From contig NC_073353.2 in the NCBI RefSeq assembly GCF_027580225.2, forward strand, positions 35,756,001 through 35,820,000: a DNA stretch of 64,000 bases. Reading direction: 5' to 3'. Both the position numbers and the translations under genes were made by a program. A model generated the notes under the pieces. That model ran no database searches and was not told the DNA's origin. It was given only the letters and a program-made list of their open reading frames with translations. The stretch comes from Misgurnus anguillicaudatus. Taxonomy: Eukaryota > Chordata > Actinopteri > Cypriniformes > Cobitidae. This document shows, piece by piece, positions 11,298 through 23,700 of the stretch. The number at the start of each line of letters is the position of its first letter. The first letter of the stretch is position 1.

Positions 11298-11677
11298 GCA
11301 TCATCCATGCATATGATTTTTTTGTCTGAATTGATTTTTTCAGCAGTGGAAATCAAGACTAAAACTAGCGTCCATAACTCCTTCATACTGTAGCATCACC
11401 AGGCTGCGATTTTGTTTTTGTATGATGGATTCGAGTGGCGAAAATTACATACTGTGCCTTTAAGAATTAAAAAAAAATGTGATTCAAAATTAAACAAATG
11501 TGTTAATTTAACACTTGACATACAAATACAGCGATCGCTTTGGTCAATGCATGTTAAAGACAATATTTTTTTTTAAATGAAGTTCATAGATGATTTATCA
11601 GACATCCACTCATCGTTTGAAATTTCTGAAAGTCCATCAATGATTTAATAGACATCCACTCATTGTTAGAAGTTTTC

Positions 11678-11746
11678 TTAAGAATCTCCTGAAAATACTG
11701 GGTTTTGGACTGTGGTGGTTGCATCCTTGAATAATGGATTGGAACC
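11678..11746 (-). CDS. itgb2: itgb2 coding exon 15 (cytoplasmic tail, stop)
   Basis: The acceptor is TTTCCCCACAG. The 22 codons read [13 protein letters not shown] then QNPVFSGDS and stop. The first NPxF binds talin and the TTT plus the second NPxF bind kindlin and filamin in known beta-2 tails. Phase 0 matches the preceding exon. Confidence 0.93.
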   Translation of the reverse strand, partial: GSNPLFKDATTTVQNPVFSGDS

Positions 11747-14700
11747 CTGTGGGGAAATGAAAGCATATATTACAATAAAGTGACGTATGAAAAGCCAATC
11801 AGGCTTCAGCTCTACACTCATGTACAACTCACCCCCCAAATAGGTTTGATTAACCCTCATAAGACCCAATTTCCCTGTATATGTTAGAATTCCTTGGGGG
11901 TAAAAATGACCCCAGAAATTAAAAGAGTGATTACAAAAAATATATACATTTTTAATTATACAAATAATATATCATTTTTTTGTTTACTTCCCATCTATAC
12001 ATTAATGCTGTGTTTTGGGAGATATGAAGTACTTTTGTACCTGTTTCCCACTAAATTCCTCAACTACACCATTAGCTTGCTTGTAAAATATCAAATTTGT
12101 ATAAAATTTCACAGAAATTATGATCTAAATTTGAATTACATTTTTTAAAGATATGGATCTAGATGTTATGTGTTAAATTTGGTCATCTGGAGAAAAAACA
12201 TAAAAAAATTACAGCATAGGAAATCATTTCGACCAGCAAAGGCCCATAGAGACCCATTCATTTCACTGGATGTGGCCAACTGCTCAAATCACTACTTTAG
12301 TGATACATTTTGTGAATTTATGTTTATATAAACATTAGAAAGGACATTAAAAATAAATATTATTTCAAATAGTAGAACTTTTTGTAGTTTTTGATGCATT
12401 TTGAAATGTATGTTGTTACAAAATACCACAGAAGTTTAACTGAATGTACGTCTGTGTGCATGCGCGTGTGTACGTGGGTGCACATGCATGTGTCTTTAGG
12501 TGTGTGTAAGTTTTACTGTGACTTTGTGTGTGTGTGCGCATGTGTGAGCATTAGAGCCCACCAATTTACATCTTTGTTTTGGATCTGTGGCTTTTTTTGC
12601 CAAATTCTGTACAAAATGCTCTCTGTGGCAGTCATACCTTTGTGTGTTGGTGTGATTGAGCATGTCTTTCGATATTGCATTTGTGCTCTAGAACCAGGCC
12701 TACTTTTCTGTTTTGAAATTTTCAGATTTATTCTAGATGCATTAATTTTTTTTGACAATTTTTTTTTTTGCATTTCCTATTCATTTCAATTGGGCTCATT
12801 TTTACCCTCGTAGGGCCTCTTTTGGTACATTTTTACACATCTTTAGAATGATCGAATCAAGCCCAGATTTTTTTATATGAATATTGCCAGATAGTGTAGA
12901 AAAGTCACAAAATCTTATTCCACTGAGAAGAAGGAACCATGTTTTTTAACTAAAGAAAACTGGCTTGGGGTAAGATTGACCCCAAAGGACTTTTTAGGGT
13001 TAAATTTCAAGGGTAAAAACTAATATTTATGCATAGAGGAAACATAACTCACAGCAAATCTTTCTTGTTTCCTGTCTTTTTCAAATCTTCTCCATTCTTT
13101 AAGGTCACTTGCATAAAGGCACGCCTTTACAATGAGGAGAATCAGGAGTCCGATCAAAGCTACGCCGGCCAGAGATCCTCCTACAATGGCTGCTATATTT
13201 GGCCCCTCAGGACACTCTATTACAAGAAACATGAAGGTGAAATTAAGTAATCTGATTTACAATCCCAAGAACCAGAAACCAAAAAATCTCTGGAGTCTGT
13301 ACCTCTCTTTTCTAGCACATTGATGGTGTACTTGTCAAATCCTTCTTGCTCAGTCATTGTAAATGACATCCAGCATCCTTCTTTATCTTTAACACGACAA
13401 TCGCTCTTAAGCAATTTATCAACCGTTTTGACTTTAAGATGAGTACAGGATGCTGAGCAATTCTTTTCCAATGGACCGGTTCCAAAGGCCAAACATTCAA
13501 CACAACTCCCTGAAAAAGGCAAGACAGGGATTGCAAGTTAAACTCATAGTAAACACAGACAAGTACTTGTTATAATTGTAAAAATCCATCTAATCACATA
13601 GTAAGTAATGGTTGTATGAAGTCGTGTGATGTTTTCTTACCCTGATTGTTGACATGGACGTTGACAAGTAGGACATTCTTTGCAGAATGGCTTCCTGTAT
13701 GATCTCTGACATTGACACTCGTTACATACACATTTACCACGTCCGTAACACACGGTGCCATCTTTCTTACAAACTTCATCAGATTTCGGACAGTCGCATG
13801 CCGTTCCTTCATAGCCTTCATAACACTCACATTTACCACATCTGCATCGCCCATTACCTGACAATAGTGAACACCCATGACACAAGCACATATTGAGAAA
13901 CAAAAACCTCAAATACGTGTTTCAAATAAGTTACTGTTTTTTACATAAAATCATCATAGATAATGTAAAGAAATCAATAAGCAGGGTTTCTGCAGGATTT
14001 AGTCAGTCAAATTTAAGACTTTTTAAAGACCTTTTTATGACCATTATGATTTAAATTTATGACCTACACGAATAACGAAAAATAACATTAAAATTCCTTT
14101 CAAAAGTCTTAATATTTTTTTAACTTTCATTAAAATTAGTAACAAGTTTATTAGTAAAGGTTCCACTTTCTTAAGAATAACAAATAGAAGGCTCCCTTTT
14201 CTTAAGCATCAAGAACACAGGAACAACACTTAACAATTGTAAATTAAAAATTATTTTAAAGTAACAAGTCAGTTAGTGCTTGTCTACATTTTTCTCAGTT
14301 CGTCCCCTTTAATGGTTATCTCCCCCTCAACTTTTTTCAGCTTAGCAAATTTTTCCTTGCTTGCCCGTCTGAGGGCGTTTGATTTTGAAAGGAGCTGGGC
14401 CATCTTTGACCCCGATTTGCCGAGACGAAGACAAACGGAGACAAACGGAACCCAGTGCTGTACTTGGACCGGGTAGTAACGGAGCTGAACAAAACTGACT
14501 GATCGCCTGCACCCGCTGAAGACCTTTTACAGCAACTTTATGTTTTTCTGACTTTGCATGCGATCGCTTTTATGCCTAAACTAGACAGCCCCAGCGCCTT
14601 CTTACACAGTGTGCAATAGGCTTGATACCGATTGTTTGCTACGGGCTTGAGCCAACTACTAAACGCACCGTCTTTGAGCCATAGCTTGTTAAATGTACAC

Positions 14701-17700
14701 TTTCCCATTGTGATAGACCCGGAGATTTCAGTCAAACTAAGCTGACCCTTGAGAGTTCGGAGTTCGCGCCGGACCGCGGGTTTCTGAAGTACTTCCGACA
14801 AGTCTGTTTGCTGCACTGCCGCATGGACCTTGTAGTCCTGGAATCCCACCCAGATTCCTCAGACAGAATTACAACAGGCAAAACGAGTGAATGCCGCCGC
14901 CAGCGCATTTTTGTGGGGAAAGGCAACAATGAATGAACGAGTATATAAATTTAAGACGTGGCTAAATGTAATTTATGACCTTGTATGGAAAATCCGGATG
15001 TTTTTATGACTTTTTATGGCCTAAAATTTTCATTATTAAATTTAAGACGTTTTATGACTCCGCGGAAACCCTGAATAAGTGAAATGAGCATCTTTAGCCT
15101 ACGGTCACATATGTGTCCATCCCTGTACATTACCTGCACACTGTACATTGTTGCTTTTTTCGCAATGTTCATCGTCGCATTGACAGAACTCGCCATAGTA
15201 TTGGCTGTTGCCCTGTGTGAGGTGACATTGGCAGCGTCCGCATACACATTCCCCTTTTCCTTCGCACTCCAATGTCGCATTGTCTTTCCGGCACTGCGCT
15301 CTTAGCGTTTCCTCGTTTTTTTTGCCTAGTTCACACTCACATCTCTGGCCTAGGAAACCAGCATTACACCTGTGGACATGCGGAGGACGTTCATGTTAGA
15401 GAGATGAAATGGGCATGAAATAAAGCATAAATAATCATGAAATTATTTCGTACTTGCAGCTGCCACAGACCACTTTGCCATGATTTTCGCAGTAGGGATG
15501 ATCTTCGTTTGAATCTTTACATTCACACTTGCATTGAGTTGAAACGGTTACCTTTAGTTTTTCATTAAAGCCCAACGGCCCAATAAAGAAGATCTGATTC
15601 TCCATACATTTCTCTGCTGTCACTGTCACATCAAAAACCACCTGTACAGATTGTGGTAAGATTGATTTGTTAATATGAAAATATTAACATGAATTCTTAA
15701 ATTAATATGATATGATATGTCAAGAGAGACATACAGCACAAACTAGATCTCTGCACGTAGAGTTTCAAATTAAAAAGATGCTTAAAGGAATTGTATGTAA
15801 CATTCATTTCCAGCTGTTGAACTTGGTACCTAGGTCTGAATTCAAAATATTGGAGAGGTTTTTCCATGTCCCCCTCAAGTTGTCAGCCAAATACAGGAGC
15901 ACAAATGATGATGAAAAGCACAAGTTTATTTGCTTATTTTTACATTTGCAAATTTGAGCCACTGCAGTCTCATTTAGGCAACCATAAAACTGGCAACGGA
16001 GCTGTCGCAATACACAACTGAGTACATTTTTAGTGTAAATTTACAGGCTATCTGACCAACAGATTGGTAATCCTGAAAACAGTTTTTTAACATGATCTTA
16101 GTAACATACTTCAAACATATTTTCTGCCTAATTTTTGTACATTGTGGCATGGGCACATCTAGTTGACATTACAGAAATAGTAACAAGATATTTCCTACAA
16201 ATCAGTAGGGGAGAGCAGGGCACAACCTTTTTGGTTTTGGCTCAATCATTAAAAGACATTTGAGTTTGATTAATTATATTTTTACACAAGCAACACACAC
16301 ATCTCTGCTACAAATTAACATTTAAAGTTTATTTCTATTACTTACCATTCTTGGACAATTACACCAAACGTGACAGAAGTGCAAATGTTACAACTTACCC
16401 CATAGGTGGGGCTAATTGTAGCAGACAGGGGTTTAGTTGTAACACTTGCTAAAATTAAGTTTGCAGGCAAATATTTCATACTGTTTTGTCTATATATTTC
16501 AATACTATTTGTTTATATATCTATCTATAATAGAATAGTATTTACAATATTCATTCCTCATCTAACCATAGTTTAATTATAAATGGATACAAATGTCTAA
16601 ATATGTAAGAAAAAGCAGGAAAAAAGTCTCAAAATCAAATTCTGATTTTTGCCGTTAATTTCATTAGAATTTTAATCGTTGGCGTGACCTTATTCAATCA
16701 ATATTAAAGATATGAACAAAAATAAATTTGACACACGATTTTTGATAAGACAGGCACATTTATTTTGTTGGCAGCCAGCAATCATTAGTGTGTAGCCTAT
16801 TAAAAACAACTACAAGAATTATGCTAACGTTAGCGGTTTTCATATCGTAAGTGCTGAGGGGTTTAGTTGTAACACAGCGTTACAATTGACCTTTCGCCGG
16901 CCCCTCCCCCAAAACGGCCATTGTCCAATCACACATCACAGCAACCGTTACTATGCGAGGACGTCCGACAAACATTAATGCCCGCGGCGTTTGTAAATCG
17001 GACACTAGATAAGTTACCCCGAGAGATTGTATGGGGAGGAGTTGTGTTCTTTCCATTACCAAAGCCGAAAACACAACGTGAGCGGTGCATAAAATAGATA
17101 AAACACGTGTTAAACATTTACCAAGCATAAATACGTCTGCTCAAAGGTAAGGCTTACAGCTAACTAGTTACAGTGTTGTCTAGATCTACTAACTAGAGGC
17201 AAAAACACAAATTGGACCAAAGTAATGATTACCATGAATATAATTGCCAGAATGTTAACCTACTCTCTAAGCTAAGTTTAATGACTTCTTTAGCCAACAT
17301 TAGTTAAAGCAACACTATGTAGTTTTTTTTTACCTTTAAATAATGTCTCTAAAATTATTTCAGTGATAGAACAACTTTTAACTGGACAAATTGTACTGTC
17401 GTTGCAACCTGAGCAGCCTCCTAGCTGCTACAAGCACACTTTAAAAGTGGCAGTGGAGGGTAGGAAACACAGCCCCGCCCCTCCCCCTGCCTGCAGAAGA
17501 GTGTCTGATACCAGGCACTGTTGCGCTTTTCAACCACATGGGGGAGCTGTAAGTCATTTTTACATGGAAACTACATAATGTTGCTTTAACATGTTAGCTA
17601 ACGCTAGCTACATTAGCTGCTGTTGTGTTGGGACATCCAGCTCCCCAACCTTATTTTTCGTCAGTTTACGACAAAGTCGAACATAGCGCCCTAACAATCA

Positions 17701-20700
17701 ACTTTAAATAATTTGTTTTTATCTTTCATGTAGCATTTTATGAACGGAAAACCTACCCCTGAGTTTCCCAATCCCGTAAATGCTTTGTAATTCTATTATA
17801 TTATATATTTTATTTATTATATTATCTGTTCTGCAACTTTTAAGCCAAAGCAATTTCCTATTTGTAAATTCTGGTAATCACCAAAGGAAATAAAACATCA
17901 TGATTCTCCAAACGGCTATTCTCAAAACAACAGAGAAATGTTAGTTAGCTTTGAATGGCTTTGAAGCACATGTAGGTTTAGCAAGCTAACATACACTTGT
18001 ATTTTAACAAAATAGCTACTCACAATAGACATTAATACGCCATACTATATGAAAGAGGAATTACCCGTGCAGTGCAAAAGCATGAGTGGTCCACAAGGCT
18101 GTGCTGGTTGCATTTGAGTTACAGTTCATGTGGTTTCTAATTTTTTGCTTGAGACCGGTAAGCATTAGCCTTGATAGTAGTCGTGTCTCCTTCATTGCGT
18201 ATTTTTATATTTTGAATATATCCCTCTACTGCATACTGTAACCCAGTTTGCCTCGATCTGGAGGATATCGCGGAGGTATTGCTCCAAAAAAGGTCACTGA
18301 CACGCACGGGTATACAGCTTTCCGTCATGGCAATCTGTCGTGCTGGTCATTTGTTTGTCGGAAGTAGCAACAGTAACTAAGGGGGGCGGGGCTCGGCGAA
18401 AGGCTAAGTAGCCCCGCTGGCTCAAAATATTTTCAAGCCCACCAAAAAAGGTGCTAAGATTGGCAAACATATTTCAAAACGATGCTATGTTTTAGTCAAC
18501 AAGACACTGATTAAGATGACATTGGTTTTGGTATCTTACACACCTAACTCGGAAACCGATAAAAACATATGATGAAAAAATGTACTTGCATGCCACCAAA
18601 ACACTCGTTCATAAATAACTCTCTGGAAAAACATTATACCTTTCCATAAATTTGCGGCGGGCTGCCTTTTGGCCTCGTGAAAACAATACCAGAAAAACAA
18701 ATCACTCAACTCTGTGCAACAATGTAAATGGTCCATGATACAACTAACCCCACATTAGTTTGTGCCCCGCACACCCCTACTTCCTTATTTTTTAGTTGTG
18801 TAGTTTGAATCTCCACAATGTCCAACAAGTAAGGTATCCACATTTCTGTTGAAATCAGTATTCTTCACACATCATTCTGTACTTTACTAAGCATATAAAG
18901 TGTGTACTCACCTTCTGTTTTATATTCACATTTTCACAAATCCCACTGTCGCTGGGCTTTCCCCCACCAGCACAGTTTGATGTGAATTTCACCGATATGG
19001 AGTTTGGCAAAGAATCATAAGCCATAATCACTTTTTTGGTTAACTTCTGTTTACCCCCCCCCCAAAAAAAGTCAAGTTAAAAAGGGTATGCTTTGACTTA
19101 TGAGGCTTGAAATAATACTATATTGTTTCTTACTTACATTGTATGCTTCCACAATTATATTGACGACATTGCTTGAGTCTGCAGAAAGCACACCGACAGC
19201 CGACTTGGGGATCAGTTTACTGAGCTCCTTTTACAGAAAATATAATTATGATCAGATACACCATTGTATTAATTATTTGAATATACTATCACATACTATT
19301 AAACAGGGCTTAAAAACGAAAAAAATTAGCAATCGTTTCACTCCGAGCAGAATCGATATTTTAACGTTTCCGTTTTTGCGTTCCTCATTGAACATTTACG
19401 TTCCGAAAACGGTTTACCTAGAAAAAATACCGGTTAATAACGTTATTTTAATTCAGGCTATACTTTAACAAATGCATGCATACAGACGTATTTTCACACA
19501 AAAATAATAACATAACATGATATAACTAAACTTCAACATTTCATTAATTGTTAAAACCACAAAAGAAATACCTGCATTAATTTTAAGTATAAACAGCTGA
19601 AAAAAACATCCCGTTTTATGGCGGTCTTTTACTGGTTGAAACCGCAGCATACTCTGCTGGATGTTTACGTTAAATGTGCCTCTGTAAGTTACTTCAGTGA
19701 TTCCCGGCTACTGTACTTCTCCCCCACATCCTTCAATATTGCAGACAGACTTGTTAAGACAGCTTGTCGTAAGAAAAATAATAACGAAAAGGAATTTCTT
19801 GGTGGCGACCCATCTAAAAAGTAATTGACAGTGGTATAAGTCCCCTGGCTTTTTTGAGTTACAGTTTGCATCTTTATATTTCCAAGCAAGTTTTAACTTA
19901 AACATACCTCTGAACATTTGATGGGTAGCTTTGTGGTTATTTAAGACAAATGCTATCGGGCCGGAGACTCGATGACTGCGGCGCGGGCATTTCACTCACG
20001 CTATGTGTCAAAGTCACTCACGCTTGATGCGTCAAAGTCACATGTTGTACTGTTTAATTCATGATTCGTCACTGATAAAGTACAATATTAAAGAAAACAA
20101 TAAAATAACGTTATTAACCGGTTAATGGTAATTTTAAATAAACGTTTCTGTTCAGAACGATTAAAATTGATTTTGTTTTCGTTTTTGTTCCTGTTAAAAT
20201 TTCGTTCGTTTCCGGTTTTCGTTTTCATTCCTTGAACCGGTTCAGAGCCCTGCTATTAAATGGCACCTATTATGGCCTTTTTACAAAATGTAATATAAGT
20301 CTTAGGTGTACGCAGAATGTGCAGGGCTGTACATAATTATTTTTGCACATAGAACTGCTATGAGGTTAAAAGTTTTGGCCAAACTGTCATTATTACCATT
20401 AAGTTATCATGTCTGTAAACAAACACAAGTAATGTAATGTGGTTATTCACTTACATTTAAGTTCCCATGACTATGACCTTGGTAATATGTAACTGCAAAC
20501 ATATGAAGAGTTTGGTTCCAAAACGCAATAAACGCCATTTTTGAAAAAAATGAGTTACTGCCAAAATCAGTATTATATCAGGTCAGTAGTTAAAAGTAAA
20601 TAATTAATTTTACGCAAAATCCAATACCCGCCGTGATATTCTGTCATCTTTTCTCCCTTTTTTCCCAAAATGCGACAAACGCCACTGCTCCTTTTTTACA

Positions 20701-23700
20701 GAATTCAATAAATCCATTTCTGATATTACAGCGGACCATTCACGCAATGTAAACAAACATGGCGGCGCGCTGAGAACACGGAGTCCTAGTTTTCCTCATC
20801 TACTTTGTACTTCGTGATCAACAAACAAAACAAAATAATACTTTAATAGCATCGCTAAACCTGTGATGGTTTTCTGTGACGGGAAAGAAACGTAAGCCAT
20901 CAACAGCTAATAATTTCCGCGAGAGGCACTCGGTTGCTTGTTCTCCAGACAGCATCAAGCTTCTCATGCTAAAGCATTGTGTTCTTAATATAACAAAGTA
21001 AGTGTTTTGGTTAATGCCATTAATGTTTATTTTTTAATCATTGTATACCACTAGTCAACTAAATAAATATAAAATGGTAAAGATGAATGCACATTTATAC
21101 ATTGATTTAATAGATTTATAGCATTTTGAAATAAAAAACTGTCATGGATTTATTGCATTTTGTGGAAAAAAGAATTCGTTTTTATAATAAATCTTTGAAA
21201 ATCAAGTTATGGATTTGAATTTTATATGTTTTTATAACCTAAAGATGCTATGTGAAAGTTTGTAACAGAAAATACTGGTTTTCATCTTGTCACTTTCTTG
21301 GTATAGAAAACACGTTTTTACCGAAATTTGTCAAAATGGATTTATTGCGTTTTGGAACCAAACTCTTCATATTTTGTCATTTATCTTTTCAAAAATAATT
21401 AAATTGCATTTTCATTTGCAAAACATGAAAGAGAAACACAACGTGTTATAAAAAAAGACCGCTTTAGGAGTTTATTTATCATGGTTAAAAACAGCTTTCT
21501 GGATCTACACGCACAAAATGGTAATGAAATAACGCAATATTTGTCAGCTCTTAAGGATTGCGTGTTAAAGATGCTGTCATAGTTTGAAATAAATGCAAAT
21601 GTAACCAGGAGAAAATCGCTGTGTTACTTTTGTCCCGGTTCTCCCCTAATGCAGGACTGTTAGTGGGCGGGATTCATAAATGTGACCTCACATAAATGAG
21701 AGAATCAAAACAGCATGTCTAATTAGAGCAAAAGAACAAAGAGCGGGTGGATTTTTTCTCATCGTAGGGTGGTTGTGTTCACACACTGCCAACACACAAC
21801 ATTATGTTCACCTTGTAAAAATGGATTTTGCATAATAGGTGCCCTTTAATAAAAATACAGCAGCGTTTGTGTAAAGGAAGTCATTTTTATAGCCTTAATA
21901 AACATCCCCTGCCTCCAACTAATCTAACCTATTTTTTATTTAACATATACAACATATTTACAATGCCCATATTATGCGATATTAAGCACAATATAAAATA
22001 AAGTTTTGTATGCATTTATAAAAGAAGCTTTAATTTAAAGGGACAGTGCATAGCAAAGATTTTATCAGTATATGTGCTCCTTGGGATCAAACCCATGACC
22101 TTTGGCTAATGCAATCCTTTACCGACTGAACTACAAAAGCATTTTACTTACTGTGTACACACTTTCCATATTCTTGGTGACGGCAAAAATCGGTTGTATA
22201 TTTTTCTCTTCCAGTTTACGAGCTATCTGACCAACAGATGGGTAATCCTGAAAACAGATTTTCAACATGATCTTAGTAAATAAGTAAAACAGAAAGTGCC
22301 AGTGTTTCATTTATATTTAATATGCCCAAACTTTACTTTTCAAATATAAGTCATACCCAGATGTTGCTTTTGCTGTACTTCTGGTTGACCAGCTGACAAG
22401 TTTCTTGGTTTGGTTCCAAAATGGCGGCAAGTTTTCCGTCCCCTGCCATATGAAAGCCATCATCTGTGGCCACCACCAGCAGCCGAGTGCTATTTCCCCA
22501 GCCAATCTCATCCTATTAGATATGTTAGATTACTATTATCTAAGACATCATAAAATTGACATCAAATGTTTGTATCACTCTTGGCTGTAAAGGGCTTTAC
22601 TTTCAAAAGGTCTGTCTAAAAATGACTTAAGAACTAAAATGAGTAAGAAACTTTCTACAGCATGACAGTATGAGTTAATTTCTTTTACAAATTGGTTGAC
22701 TACGTTTGTCAAAGTTGTCACTCCTGTAAATTACTGAACGGTGTGTATAGAACAGGATTAAAGGCGGAGTGCCCAATGTTTGAAAAACGCTTTGGAAAAG
22801 GAGACGGGCCGACTACCAAAACACACTTATAGTCAATCAGCAGTAAGGAGCATGTCTACTAACCGATATCCTTGCCGGGTTGCGTATGTGTGGTGCGGGT
22901 CTTTTAAAAGAAGGTCCAGATTCTATTGGGGTAGGGGCGTGTTTGTTTAGGTGATTTCAGATATCAACATTGGCTTTCAAACATTGTGCACTCCGCCTTT
23001 TAAGAGCTAAAAGGTGAGGTGACAACTGTATTGAGCTACAGTTTGTACATTGAGCTATTTTTTAAGAGTTTTGTAATTTATTTGTAAAAACTAGGGGTGT
23101 GCCGAGACTTACTCCACGACATATAGATATAATAATGATAATACACTAATAATTGCTTCAAATAAAGTATCAAAACCAAGTAAACACATTGTTTAATGTT
23201 AACCCTTAACTGGCACTTCCCTTAAGTGGGACACCTGACTTTACTTCAATATTTTGCTTGTAAATTTTTATCTATTACGACAAACTTTGTATCTTTGGAA
23301 AGGTCTAAGCCTCTAGAAGGCGTCCTCAGCTGGACGCCTACGTTTACTTCAGTTTTTTGCATGTGAATTTTTATCTAATCATGAAAAACTATAGACCATT
23401 TCAAAAGATGTAAACAACACTGGTCCAGAAGCACTTCCTGTTTCCGTTTTTTAACACTAGATAAACGTTGGGATAAAATAAACCAACAGAACATATAAAC
23501 CTGAATTAACTGAAGTTAAACAAACATCTTAAAGATAATAATATATGTGAAATAAAAAAATAACTATCACAAACTGTAACAAGAAGTGTTTCTGGACCAG
23601 TGTTGTTTACATCATTTGAACTGGTCTATATATCGTTTGAAAGCTCTAAGAGTGTAGGTTTCAATTATCATCACCATTTTGGTAAAGGAATGACATAGTG

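Noticed and set aside
12391..12813. Plus-strand 140-codon frame rich in Cys and Val
   Set aside because: It is produced by GT-rich simple sequence inside the TTAA element in the last itgb2 intron.
11678..13216. Assignment to integrin beta-1 or beta-7
   Set aside because: [10 protein letters not shown] before the helix and NPLF/NPVF tail motifs match beta-2; beta-1, beta-3 and beta-7 have NPxY at the first site.
19100..19468. Plus-strand 122-codon frame
   Set aside because: It runs antisense over itgb2 coding exon 8 and into a hAT element, and has no domain.
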